From the NCBI GenBank assembly GCA_945888455.1, contig CAMCZV010000001.1, positions 104,582 to 168,581 on the forward strand: 64,000 nt of DNA, given 5' to 3'. Made by a program: the position numbers and the translations under genes. Below the pieces are notes generated by a model that did not search any database, was not told the origin of the DNA, and worked only from the letters and a program-made list of their open reading frames with translations. Positions 48,425 through 58,363 of this stretch are shown one piece after another. The stretch comes from Candidatus Finniella inopinata (GTDB taxonomy: Bacteria > Pseudomonadota > Alphaproteobacteria > Holosporales > Holosporaceae). The first letter of the stretch is position 1. Each line of letters starts with the position of its first letter.

Positions 48425-48829
48425 ACGATATACCGTTAAAAAATCACTTAACAGAATTATAAACCATTTGCTGTGATTAGAACATGGGCAGGATTGGCAC
48501 CACAAAAAGACAAACCAAGGGGATTGATCCAAGTCCACCACCGGCAATTCCATCAGGGGCAAGACAAAAATTGTTTCCTGCTATATTTATTTTGAAAATA
48601 AGTTTATATAAAAAACAACTATTAAAAGATATTTAAAGGCTTTATTTTAATTTTATGTATTTTTCAACATTTGCAAAACAAAAATTTTATTGTGCTATAA
48701 GTAAAGTGATTTTCTTTAATACAAAAAACAGAAATCAGAAAAATTATAATTAAAAAGAACAGTTAAAGTTAAAGGTACTTGTTTTTGACGCTTTTTCAAC
48801 AATCTGCATCCAGGCAGGAGGAAAAGGAG
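48425..48829. other. AT-rich spacer upstream of a split small gene
   Basis: About 400 bases, very AT-rich between 48570 and 48770. TTGCAA and CTATAA near 48673-48700 could be a promoter for the plus-strand gene, but the match is weak. No gene or stable hairpin was seen. Confidence 0.4.
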
Positions 48830-49150
48830 ATGACGGCGGAAACGCTAGCATTCTCAGCAAATGTTTGCATGCGAAAAGAGAAGGAGTTAAAAACGACGCC
48901 ACGAATGGGGCAACCCCCCAACGTTGGGAAGTCATCACAGTCGGTTGAAAATTTTTTTGCTAAAATAGGAGAGCAAAACAAGGAGAATACTGCCGAAACT
49001 TCCAGCAAATACGTTATTACCGACACAGGATTGTCTGCAGCTGATGAAATGAATAGTGTTTCAGAACAGCACGAACCATCCGAATCGCTATATCTATTTA
49101 ATCAAAACCACGTAATGCATATCCATCATGTGCGCAAAAAAAAAGATTAA
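48830..49150 (+). CDS. Unrecognised small polar protein; may continue past an A9 run
   Basis: Function unknown. ATG 48830 follows a strong purine-rich ribosome site (AGGAGGAAAAGGAG), which supports real translation. The 106-residue product is polar, with no signal peptide, and ends just after nine A (49136-49144). In the +1 frame a further open stretch runs from the same point to 49322 with a similar polar composition. One base fewer in the A-run would fuse both into about 164 residues. This is either a recent frameshift or a gene using slippage on the A-run. Confidence 0.55.
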   Translation: MTAETLAFSANVCMRKEKELKTTPRMGQPPNVGKSSQSVENFFAKIGEQNKENTAETSSKYVITDTGLSAADEMNSVSEQHEPSESLYLFNQNHVMHIHHVRKKKD

Positions 49151-49322
49151 TGATGCAGAAGATGGCTCAACAGATGAGTGCAATAAAAAAATTGATTTTC
49201 AAGCAGAATGCTCGATAATTTTAAGCAGTCAAAACCAAATGACTCAAAACATAAACTATGGTAGGGCATTTTTGGAAAATGACTGCCTAGATGCCGATCA
49301 AACGCAATCTACAAATTTATAA
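49128..49322 (+). pseudogene. Downstream frame of the split small gene
   Basis: Second half of the gene starting at 48830, in the +1 frame. It has its own ATG at 49128 but no ribosome site, which argues against independent translation. The product is rich in N, Q, D and S (e.g. IILSSQNQMTQNINYG). It ends at a TAA at 49320-49322. Confidence 0.4.
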
Positions 49323-49592
49323 AACAACTTCAAAACCGCACAAAGAAAATCCAAAAACCATCAAAATAAATCATCTGTAATCAAAAAAAAAGGGGGGGGG
49401 TGCCCCCTGTCCTATCAGATCTATCCACAAAGACGCAAAAAATGACTCAAAAGTGCTGTGGACACCGCCGCTATCACCATATCTCCTCAAAGAACCAACC
49501 CAGCGAAGCAGCCCCCCACGGTTATAGGATATCAATCAAACATGTTTCAAGCATATTTACCCAAAAAGCGGAAAATCCCACTTATACCCTAT
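49323..49592. other. Spacer without a gene
   Basis: Part of the 360-base gap between the split gene and rpsP. It contains an A-run followed by ten G and a short C-run (49382-49408), another of the poly-G/poly-C elements. Otherwise nothing recognisable. Confidence 0.4.
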
Positions 49593-49626
49593 AAAAAAAA
49601 AGGGAAGCCTTCACAAAAGCTTCTCC
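49593..49626 (-). terminator. Terminator of rpsP
   Basis: On the minus strand GGAGAAGC pairs with GCTTCCC (one mismatch) around a TTTTGTGAAG loop, followed by nine T. It lies about 60 bases past the rpsP stop. Confidence 0.75.
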
Positions 49627-49685
49627 TCAATGCTTAATCATGCTGTAAAAATTCATCACCCCATGAAAACGAAATGCTGTTATTG

Positions 49686-49973
49686 TTATACAGCTGGCTT
49701 TTTAGAACCACTGATGGGTTTTGGCGCCAAAATAGATGCCTTTTCAAGAAATGTGCGCACGCGATCGGTGGGTTGAGCCCCGCAAGACAACCAATACCGA
49801 ATACGCTCTTCTTTTAACTGAATGCGCGACGGATCATCTTTTGCCAAAAGTGGATTGTATGTTCCCAACTTTTCTTTTCCGGTTTCCCTGGGAGAACGGG
49901 CATCAGCAGCCATAATCCAGTAAAACGGACGCTTTTTCGCACCATGACGAGCCAAACGTAATTTAAAAGCCAT
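49686..49973 (-). CDS. rpsP: 30S ribosomal protein S16
   Basis: Small-subunit protein. The ATG at 49973 gives the normal N-terminus [20 protein letters not shown]; an upstream in-frame ATG at 49997 adds eight residues and is less likely. [18 protein letters not shown] and [16 protein letters not shown] are family blocks. Length is 95 residues. rimM, trmD and rplS, the usual operon partners, are absent. Confidence 0.96.
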   Translation of the reverse strand: MAFKLRLARHGAKKRPFYWIMAADARSPRETGKEKLGTYNPLLAKDDPSRIQLKEERIRYWLSCGAQPTDRVRTFLEKASILAPKPISGSKKPAV

Positions 49974-50133
49974 ATTTAATTGCGGTATAAAATTCAATGC
50001 CCTCTTAGGATAAATGATTTTACATCATTTGAAAAGAGTCTGGGGATGGAAAAAAAACTCTAGGGCAGAAACATGAAAAAAAACTGCCCTAGAAACTAAA
50101 CCGCTTTTTAAAAAAAGAAAAAAGAGATAATGA

Positions 50134-50208
50134 TGGCTCCCCGGGCCGGATTCGAACCAGCGACCAAGTGGTTAACAGCCACTTGCTCTACCACTGAGCT
50201 ACCGAGGA
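50134..50208 (-). tRNA. tRNA-Asn (anticodon GTT)
   Basis: Reading the minus strand: acceptor TCCTCGG/CCGGGGA (one G-T pair), D-arm, anticodon stem with loop CTGTTAA (anticodon GTT), T-loop TTCGAAT, discriminator G and an encoded CCA at 50136-50134. Confidence 0.95.
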
Positions 50209-50404
50209 ACATCCATCTCATCCTATCACAAAGAGAATAGCAAAGCTAGTGGGTTTGTCCAATAAAAACATGGTTTTTTTGTCCTTTGTTATTCAAAAGT
50301 CTCACCAATCAAAGAAGCCCTGCCGAACAGAATGATGCCCCCCACCCCCACAAGAGGTCTCTGCTCTCATCATCACGCCACAGCCCATCGCGCAATGCAA
50401 ATCC

Positions 50405-51277
50405 CTAATCCTCATCAGTGGTACTTTCAGCATCATCCACATCAGCATCGACATCAGCATCGTGATTTTTTTTCGCCTTTTTCCGATCGCTGGTCGTGTC
50501 TATACTGTCGCCTTGAAGCTGAAAATCGTGCACCCTAAACCTATCCACATCATCCTCAAGATCGTACTCAAACCCCAGTTCTTCGTGCATGGATTCCCCC
50601 TCTTCATATTCATCGCCTGCGCTGGAATCGTATCCGTAATCATCGAGCAGACTGCGCTTCTTTTTTGAAGGCTTTCCTTTCTTTTTCAAAATTTTGTCCG
50701 AATCCTTTTCTTCTTTCTTTTCGATCTTTTTCAGGGATTTTCCTTGTTTTACCTCTTTCAACATCCGATCGAATGCCGCCTTGATGCTAATTATTTTTTT
50801 GGCGTTACCAGAAGAAACCACGTCCAAAAATTCTTTATCCAAATCCACGTAAACACTCTTTTTATCCTGCCCACTCTCTGTGGTCTGATCCTCGTCACCC
50901 TGTGCTGTCTGTTTTCTGATCTCTGCCTTATCTTTTTCCTCTATGTCTTTCCACCAGCGCAAACTTTCCAGAACCGTTTTCAAAAATTCAAGGGTGTCTT
51001 TTTCAGGACATTTCGCCAATCCAGCCTGATAAGCCTTTTTGGCTTTTTCCATTTTCACGTCTGGCATACGACCCAACAAATCATTGATGCCTGCTTTTTC
51101 AGCTTCGTGCTGGGGCTTTTGTGTCTTTTCGCCCTGACCAGGCTTGCTTAACTCAACGGCACCCCCAGGCGCCTGCGGACCTGACACACCATCTTGGGGC
51201 TGTATGCCTACTTCGGTCCCACTACAAGTATAGGAAACACACATCAACGCTGCAAAAATCAATCCATATTGAATCAT
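50405..51277 (-). CDS. Unrecognised secreted acidic protein, 290 residues
   Basis: Function unknown. The ATG at 51277 follows GGGGAG at good spacing and starts a short signal peptide (MIQYGLIFAALMCVSYTCSG). A Cys at the end may make it a lipoprotein, though the lipobox is imperfect. The frame stays open upstream into the mreB promoter side, but that part is not supported. The middle is charged and helical, with KKGKPSKKKRS-type basic clusters. The C-terminal third is strongly acidic and ends in an alternating DADVDADVDD stretch, coded by short GAC/GAT-rich repeats. Divergent from mreB. Confidence 0.7.
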   Translation of the reverse strand: MIQYGLIFAALMCVSYTCSGTEVGIQPQDGVSGPQAPGGAVELSKPGQGEKTQKPQHEAEKAGINDLLGRMPDVKMEKAKKAYQAGLAKCPEKDTLEFLKTVLESLRWWKDIEEKDKAEIRKQTAQGDEDQTTESGQDKKSVYVDLDKEFLDVVSSGNAKKIISIKAAFDRMLKEVKQGKSLKKIEKKEEKDSDKILKKKGKPSKKKRSLLDDYGYDSSAGDEYEEGESMHEELGFEYDLEDDVDRFRVHDFQLQGDSIDTTSDRKKAKKNHDADVDADVDDAESTTDED

Positions 51278-51452
51278 TAAAATACTCCCCAAAAATGTTT
51301 TAAAAATTATGCTGATTAAATCATAAAAAAAGATTGACAAACGGGCTGTGGGAAGCCGCACCGGGTTCTGCGGCCTTGCGACAGAAATTCCAGTCAATTT
51401 TTTCAAAAACAAAAAAATCGTGGTATTATACAGATACTGTTCATCAAAATAG

Positions 51453-52499
<1,047 letters not shown>

Positions 52500-52510
52500 A
52501 GGGTACAGCC

Positions 52511-52550
52511 TAAAAATGGGGGGGGGGTGCCTCCCCCAGTACTTTTTTAT
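52511..52550. terminator. Bidirectional poly-G/poly-C terminator between convergent genes
   Basis: Ten G (52518-52527) face five C (52533-52537) across a short loop. On the plus strand a T6 run follows (52543-52548), serving mreB; on the minus strand ATTTTTAGG follows, serving the 52550-53656 gene. Confidence 0.65.
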
Positions 52551-53656
52551 TAGAAACACCCCTTTTTGGGAGAGATGCTACGCATATACTTGCCAAAATC
52601 ATGAAAATTGATACGTTCTATCCATGCGCTGCCAAGATCTAAAAACGCACAGACATTAAGAATATCGCGATTTTTTTCTGCGTTCGCGATCGCCTTACTT
52701 ATCTTTGCCAAATTCTCTTCATTTCCAGTACGCTGCAATTGCGATTGCTTAAACTGAAGGAGGCCGTCTATCTCTTTTTCAATATTCTCTGGATAACGCC
52801 TCACCTTTTTTTCAAAAGCCTCAAACATAGAACTCTCAGGAAAATCAAGGTTAAACCAGTTAGGCCAATTAAAATTAGGTGAATGACCAAAAACCTTCTC
52901 ACAATCCTTCTTAACATCATCGGCTAACGTTTTAAACATTGATCCGAGTATATTTAAAAGTTCCGACTCGTTTTCTGGTATTTTCTCGCCATCACCGTCG
53001 TCGACATCCGTACATTTAAAACCAGTGAACGGGTGCAAAGATTCCTCATTGGAAAAACACTCGAACAGCTTAGTCAGATCCAGCGTTTTAAGTTTTACGT
53101 CGCCTTTCCCCATCTCCCGATTAGGCAAAGTGGACAGCTTAGTCAGATCCAGCGTTTTAAGTTTTACGTCGCCTTTCCCCATCTCCTGATTAGGCAAAGT
53201 GGACAGCGTAGTCGGATCCGGCGTTTCATTATTTCCTGATTCCTTACTAATCGGACATAATAAAAAATACTCCAATGTTTTATTCGATTTCGACACCTTG
53301 CCAAGCAGCATGTCGGCAAACTTTTTCAAACAATCAACAGTCCTTTTTGCTTGCTTTCCGCGAGCTGAGCCTATGTAACGGTTGACACGACCACAAAATA
53401 GAGGGTGATTTACAAGGAGCCCTTTATTTAAATCCATCCTTTCAGTGTTTTCAGCCCTTGATCCTGATATTTCTTCGAAATTATAAGCTGCAGATTCACA
53501 TTTTTTAATAAAGTCGTTCGAATAATCTGCATAGTATAAACACTTTTGATGAAGGCGATTTATGAGCTCTGCCTTATTTGTACTCTCCACCGCAGATTCT
53601 ATATTCACCAAAAGAAAAAACGATAGCACCACAGATAAATATTTGATTATTTTCAT
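52550..53656 (-). CDS. Unrecognised secreted repeat-containing protein, 368 residues
   Basis: Function unknown. MKIIKYLSVVLSFFLLVNIE is a strong signal peptide. The mature part has about ten cysteines, so disulfides are likely. Residues ~150-195 hold a 23-residue unit containing LSTLPNxEMGKGDVKLKTLDL, present in two nearly identical copies plus flanking partial ones. The C-terminal part is helical (FEAFEKKVRRYPENIEKE). No domain was recognised. TTGACT, an 18-base spacer and TAAAGT form a likely promoter upstream. It belongs with the other orphan secreted proteins here. Confidence 0.72.
   Translation of the reverse strand: MKIIKYLSVVLSFFLLVNIESAVESTNKAELINRLHQKCLYYADYSNDFIKKCESAAYNFEEISGSRAENTERMDLNKGLLVNHPLFCGRVNRYIGSARGKQAKRTVDCLKKFADMLLGKVSKSNKTLEYFLLCPISKESGNNETPDPTTLSTLPNQEMGKGDVKLKTLDLTKLSTLPNREMGKGDVKLKTLDLTKLFECFSNEESLHPFTGFKCTDVDDGDGEKIPENESELLNILGSMFKTLADDVKKDCEKVFGHSPNFNWPNWFNLDFPESSMFEAFEKKVRRYPENIEKEIDGLLQFKQSQLQRTGNEENLAKISKAIANAEKNRDILNVCAFLDLGSAWIERINFHDFGKYMRSISPKKGCF
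53066..53203 (-). repeat. Two tandem 69-bp coding repeats
   Basis: Units at 53066-53134 and 53135-53203 differ at one base that I can see, and each encodes 23 residues. A diverged third partial unit starts at 53204. The repeat is in frame and lies inside the secreted 368-residue protein. Confidence 0.9.
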
Positions 53657-53686
53657 ATTATTATTGTTTTATTGTTTGCTAACAAA

Positions 53687-53716
53687 ACTTTACACCAACC
53701 ATAATGTGAGAGTCAA
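53687..53716 (-). promoter_or_regulatory. Promoter of the 368-residue secreted protein
   Basis: Minus strand: TTGACT (53716-53711), 18-base spacer, TAAAGT (53692-53687). Predicted transcription start is about 25 bases before the ATG. The layout resembles the promoter of the secreted protein at 31798-32478. Confidence 0.5.
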
Positions 53717-53749
53717 GTTGTTAAACAAATGGCATAGAAAACATACCCC

Positions 53750-54289
53750 TTAACGCCTAACAGCCATGCGGGCCAGAGCATCCACCCTCTCGTTTTCCGG
53801 GTGTCCATTATGCCCACGCACCCACTGCCAGGTAATGCCAGAATGGGTTTTGGATAAATCCCACATGCGTTGCCATAAATCTTGATTTTCAACAGGTTTT
53901 TTAGCGCTCGTTTTCCATCCATTACGCATCCAACCCCCAATCCACAGGGTAATTCCCTTGATGACATACTGACTGTCAGAGGCAATGGTCATGGGCCCCT
54001 GAACGCGGTTGTTCTGAACCCATTCGAGCGCAGAAATCACAGCCAGCATTTCCATGCGATTGTTGGTGGTGCTGTTTTCCCTGCCGGATAATTCTAATGT
54101 TTGCTGATCATCACAAATTAATGCCGCCCACCCACCAGGACCAGGATTACCAGAACACGCCCCATCGGTAAAAATCCACATCATGGCCTTGTGTTGTTCT
54201 GAACTTTGGGGTGATGAAATCGGTTTTGCCGAATCCGATTGTGCCGAACCAGATTGTGCCGAATGACCGAACAGAGAAAAAAGTGACAT
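53750..54289 (-). CDS. rnhA: Ribonuclease HI
   Basis: Degrades the RNA strand of RNA-DNA hybrids. The catalytic acids are visible in FTDGACSGNPGPGGWA, NNRMEMLAVISALEW, ASDSQYVIKGI and the end block HPENERVDALARMA. The core starts near residue 36 (MMWIFTDGA), where another ATG (54184) stands. The 35 residues before it are Ser/Ala/Gln-rich with a small internal repeat (SAQSGSAQSD) and may be an extension or not translated. Convergent with nothing on its 3' side; divergent from cdsA. Confidence 0.94.
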   Translation of the reverse strand: MSLFSLFGHSAQSGSAQSDSAKPISSPQSSEQHKAMMWIFTDGACSGNPGPGGWAALICDDQQTLELSGRENSTTNNRMEMLAVISALEWVQNNRVQGPMTIASDSQYVIKGITLWIGGWMRNGWKTSAKKPVENQDLWQRMWDLSKTHSGITWQWVRGHNGHPENERVDALARMAVRR

Positions 54290-54427
54290 TGTCCGAACCC
54301 AAAATATTTTTAGGATTATACCCTGTTTTTACGGCCATTGGCCATGTCTGAACGGTGGGCGCGCCCTTGGCCTTGACGAAAACCCAAAATCAGATCTATA
54401 CATACAAAAAAAGGATGGGGTTAAACC

Positions 54428-55120
54428 ATGAATTTTCCTGATCTGCGGGTACGTCTGATGACGGGCATGATGTTGTGGGCGGCTCTGGGATTGTGGATCT
54501 ATTGTTCTATGGAAAATCCCATGGTGTTCCCCATTGGTCTGGTGATCATGGCCAGCATCTGTTTGTACGAATGGTTTCGTATGGGGGTTGGAAAATCCAT
54601 TCCATTACGCATTGTGGGGGCAGGTCTGATTATTTTCGGGTTTTGGGTGATTTTATCGAGAGTTTTTCTGAATTCTCGAGACTATCCGAACATGCTGGGC
54701 TATGTGGTATTTGTTCTGGCATTGGGACCCATTACGGATACGGCTGCCTATTTTGGAGGACGCCTAATGGGGGGACCAAAGTTATGTCCGGTCATCAGTC
54801 CATCCAAAACCTGGGCAGGATTTTTATCGGCCGTCATTGGTATCCCCATGCTGGCGTTCCTGTACTTGATTTCTTCCACGTTTTTCCCGATACAACAGAG
54901 CGTGTTCTATACGCTGGCCATCAGTCTTTTATGCTTGGCGGCACAAACGGGAGATTTGCTGGAATCTTGGGCCAAACGCCAATTTGGCGTCAAGGATTCT
55001 GGGTCCTGGTTGCCCGGGCACGGCGGCTTGCTGGACCGTTTAGACAGCATACTGGCCATCGCCATTGCGGTATTTTTGTTGGAACATATCCCACATCTGT
55101 TACAGGGACGTATTGGTTAA
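54428..55120 (+). CDS. cdsA: Phosphatidate cytidylyltransferase
   Basis: Makes CDP-diacylglycerol, the precursor of all membrane phospholipids. About seven membrane helices in 230 residues; shorter than E. coli CdsA. The family signature near the end is KRQFGVKDSG…LPGHGGLLDRLDS. The conserved loop ISPSKTWAGF lies near residue 125. Neighbours uppS, dxr and frr are missing. It overlaps the convergent mscS gene by 21 bases at the 3' ends. Confidence 0.94.
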   Translation: MNFPDLRVRLMTGMMLWAALGLWIYCSMENPMVFPIGLVIMASICLYEWFRMGVGKSIPLRIVGAGLIIFGFWVILSRVFLNSRDYPNMLGYVVFVLALGPITDTAAYFGGRLMGGPKLCPVISPSKTWAGFLSAVIGIPMLAFLYLISSTFFPIQQSVFYTLAISLLCLAAQTGDLLESWAKRQFGVKDSGSWLPGHGGLLDRLDSILAIAIAVFLLEHIPHLLQGRIG

Positions 55121-57280
55121 ACTGGAAATGGACTTAGAAAAAGAACTCGGCGGCACAGGAACAATAATGCCGGCTTCGTCAAACAGTTGCTTTAATTGAC
55201 GGTTGTATGCTCTGCGAATCATATCTTGCATATTGGGTGCAGTGGTAATTTTGACTTGTAAAACCACGGAATAGCTGGTGACCTCGTTCACGCCACGAAT
55301 TTCCAAAGGGCCCAAAATACGTCGCCCAAATATGGGAACACGCTTGACCAAGGTAAATGCTTTTTCGATTAAAAGCTGTACCCGATCCAAGTTTTCAGAA
55401 TAACCGATGGAAATATTCATCAAAACGGCTGAAAATAAACGATTTTTGTTTCCGATCACCTGGATGCTGCCAAAAGGGATGGTCAGCAACATGCCATGAT
55501 CGGATCGGATTTTCAAGGTGCGAATGGTGATGGATTCCACTTTTCCTGTTTTAGAATCCACCTCGACCTCATCCCCCACCATCAGGTTGTTTTCCAAAAT
55601 AATAAAGAATCCTGTGATAAAATCTCGCACAATATTTTGTACACCGAAAGACAAACCAAAGCTGGCCGCCCCGATGCTGGTCACCCAAGTCCCCACATTC
55701 ACATCGGCAAATTGACTAACGGCCAAAATAACCGCAGGCGTCCACACCACCACACGCAACGATGTACGCAACATGGCCATCAATGTTTTTAATCGACTGG
55801 CGAGAAAGTTGTTTTCCAGCGAATCACTCGTGTATTTTTCCTCTACGTAATAGCGCAAAATTCGATCGCCCACCTTGATGATAAAATAGGCAAAACTGAC
55901 AATCAAAAATGCATTGAATAGTCCAGAAAACACAAAACTCCTGACCGAGGTTAAAAATGTCCAATACCCTGCACCAATCCACATTTCGATATAGGGGTAC
56001 CAACAGGATAATAACAATCCATAGGCAAAAGTATCAACCACATAGGGCAATACTTTTTCAGAAAGCAACAGCGGTTTTAACAAAAAATCCTTGTGCCGCC
56101 TTTTCCACAAAAAACGCAATCGATAATATCGAAACATTTCCTTTGTGGGAAACAGAAAAATCCATACCATGGCCGTCATCACCACAGGAAACAGAAAATA
56201 GAGGAACCACTGTCTCTCCATCACAAACAGTACGGTCATGGCCGCAAAAAGCCAGCGAACCGATGTGATCGCCCGTAAAATCTTTTTGGGATCGGAATTC
56301 AATTCTAATGCAGCCCTGTCCAAAGATAACCCTTTATACCCACACCAACACGACCCCATCACCGCCACATCCACAATGGTCCGAACAACCGCATTTTTTT
56401 CACTTGATTCCAGAAAAATCAGGCCAATCACCCCCAAAATCGCCACAGAGCCCGCATAAACCCCAATCAACATACGCAACCAAAATGCCGTTCTATGGGC
56501 ATCGTCTGGTCGCATAACCACAAACCCCTGGGATGGTCGATTGGGCATCCAAGTCATTCCAATCCAGGTGTACATGGCCCAAATGCAATAAAAATGCAGA
56601 GGAAAAAGGGCACACGTGTTCAAGCTCCACCCATCTAGCGGTTTGACGCCCCAAATACGCATGGTAAACCCTAAAATCAAACTGATACACGCATAAATCG
56701 GCACAGGGAAAAGCAACAACGAGTTTAAACGACCCAAATGCAACAAGGACTTGAACTTTAATCGAAATAAAGATTTTTCTATGCGATGCTGCAGAAACTT
56801 TCCCCCCAACCCCACGCTGAATACACTGACCAAACACGATGCCAGCAAAAACAAAAGGTGTAATTTAATAGGCTTTTTCAGAACAGGATGCTCACCCATC
56901 ATCCGCGTTGTCAGACTGAAATCGGATAAAAAATCAGACAACCGTTGGCGAAAATGCTGAACAAGATGGTCTAAATGATTGGTGACCACAGTGGAGGCCG
57001 GCGATTCCGTCGGGCTGACAACAGAATCGCTCATGCCCAATTGATTCAGTATAACGGGCAAGCGTTTTTGCACTTTTTCCAGCTGGGTTTGCAATGCTTT
57101 GACCTCTGCAACGGCTTTTTTCAGCGAGAGCGACATCACAACAGGGGGTTTTTTAGGCACTGTGTTTGTTGCCATAATGATTTGCCCCCAAGCAAGGGCA
57201 ATCCAAACCATGGCGCACCCCAGAATCCACAGACCGCGGGCGCGAAACATGTTAAAAAAATGGATCAACAATAAAGGCAT
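55100..57280 (-). CDS. Large MscS-family mechanosensitive channel
   Basis: Probable osmotic-safety channel of the inner membrane. The conserved C-terminal MscS core (about residues 480-700) has SIGAASFGLSFGVQNIVRDF and the beta-domain GDEVEVDSKTGKVESITIRT. Before it are about ten further membrane helices and an N-terminal periplasmic coiled-coil segment (VKALQTQLEKVQKRLPVI), as in MscK or YbdG-like large members. ATG 57280 is preferred over a TTG at 57304. Length is about 726 residues. Confidence 0.9.
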   Translation of the reverse strand: MPLLLIHFFNMFRARGLWILGCAMVWIALAWGQIIMATNTVPKKPPVVMSLSLKKAVAEVKALQTQLEKVQKRLPVILNQLGMSDSVVSPTESPASTVVTNHLDHLVQHFRQRLSDFLSDFSLTTRMMGEHPVLKKPIKLHLLFLLASCLVSVFSVGLGGKFLQHRIEKSLFRLKFKSLLHLGRLNSLLLFPVPIYACISLILGFTMRIWGVKPLDGWSLNTCALFPLHFYCIWAMYTWIGMTWMPNRPSQGFVVMRPDDAHRTAFWLRMLIGVYAGSVAILGVIGLIFLESSEKNAVVRTIVDVAVMGSCWCGYKGLSLDRAALELNSDPKKILRAITSVRWLFAAMTVLFVMERQWFLYFLFPVVMTAMVWIFLFPTKEMFRYYRLRFLWKRRHKDFLLKPLLLSEKVLPYVVDTFAYGLLLSCWYPYIEMWIGAGYWTFLTSVRSFVFSGLFNAFLIVSFAYFIIKVGDRILRYYVEEKYTSDSLENNFLASRLKTLMAMLRTSLRVVVWTPAVILAVSQFADVNVGTWVTSIGAASFGLSFGVQNIVRDFITGFFIILENNLMVGDEVEVDSKTGKVESITIRTLKIRSDHGMLLTIPFGSIQVIGNKNRLFSAVLMNISIGYSENLDRVQLLIEKAFTLVKRVPIFGRRILGPLEIRGVNEVTSYSVVLQVKITTAPNMQDMIRRAYNRQLKQLFDEAGIIVPVPPSSFSKSISSLTNTSL

Positions 57281-57396
57281 AGATACCCCACTTTGAAAAA
57301 GCAAAAGAGTTCTGGTGATCAGACAAATAGAAGAATGTCAAAAAATGAATTTTTCAGACGGATTAATTTTAACAATAAATAAAAAACCACCCAACA

Positions 57397-58125
57397 TCAA
57401 TGGCCTTTACGACTCCTTTGGTCGCAAATCATGCTGTACGGAATGGATTGTTCCAAAACCCCCCTTAATCCCTGTTCATGATTCAGGGAAAATACAACAA
57501 TAGGTTTTTGATGCGACTTTGCCAACACAAGGGCCGTCATATCCACCACACCAAGGCGCTGTATGATGGCCTGGTCAAAGGAAACCCTTTGGTAAAACAC
57601 CGCATCAGGGTGGGTTTTGGGATCATGACTGTATACCCCATTCACCGACGTGCCCTTGATGACACAGTATGCATCCAATTCACACGCACGCACCACAGCA
57701 GTTGTATCGGTCGTCATGGCCCCGTGGCCTAACCCACCTGTGCACACTAAAATCGTTCCGGCATTCAACAGCCCGTTGGCATTCATCACATGAAACGGTT
57801 CACCAACTCCATCCACCATACGCGCCGTCATGATGGAAACACATGCACCCAATGCTTTTAAACCCGCACCTAATGCCAAGCCATTGAAATGGGTCGCCAT
57901 CATGCCCATCGTGTCTGCCACACCTTGTCCACAATACTCTGCGCCCTGTTTTCCCCGAAAAAAGTTACCGCCCCCCATCACCACCACCCATTGATACTGG
58001 GGCAATTCCACCAACATGCGGCAGACACGGTCCAGGGTATTCCAACACAATCCGTGGGTTTGTTTACCTTGCAAAAATTCACCTGACAGCTTTAAAACAA
58101 TGCGTTGACCTGGCTGAATAAACAT
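57397..58125 (-). CDS. pyrH: Uridylate kinase
   Basis: Phosphorylates UMP to UDP. ATG 58125 has AGGA upstream; homology begins right after it (RIVLKLSGEFLQG). Family blocks are VVVMGGGNFFRG, MGMMATHFNGLALGAGL, and ALVLAKSHQKPIVVFSL. The nucleotide segment GGLGHGAMTTDTTAVVRA deviates from the usual GGTGNPFFTTDTAA. Length is 242 residues. In most relatives tsf and frr flank pyrH; here neither does. Confidence 0.93.
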   Translation of the reverse strand: MFIQPGQRIVLKLSGEFLQGKQTHGLCWNTLDRVCRMLVELPQYQWVVVMGGGNFFRGKQGAEYCGQGVADTMGMMATHFNGLALGAGLKALGACVSIMTARMVDGVGEPFHVMNANGLLNAGTILVCTGGLGHGAMTTDTTAVVRACELDAYCVIKGTSVNGVYSHDPKTHPDAVFYQRVSFDQAIIQRLGVVDMTALVLAKSHQKPIVVFSLNHEQGLRGVLEQSIPYSMICDQRSRKGH

Positions 58126-58363
58126 AAAAAGAGATTTCCTTGACGCTGTACGTTGTTCCATCTGCTTGGATTGAAAACTTTTTTATCCAAAACAAAGACC
58201 GGATACAGTATAGCCAAAACCATTTTGTTGTCCCACCCCCCCTGTTTAGCCAAAAGTGTCGCGTGACCGTGCTGATGGGAAACACGCTGTTTTGCAGCAC
58301 CATCTTTTTCCATGAAAAACCATGGTACACTGTCACCAATGCTCTTGTGCTGCTTTTGGAATT

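Noticed and set aside
53066-53230. Short tandem repeat as a CRISPR or attachment site
   Set aside because: Units abut and keep the reading frame of a secreted protein.
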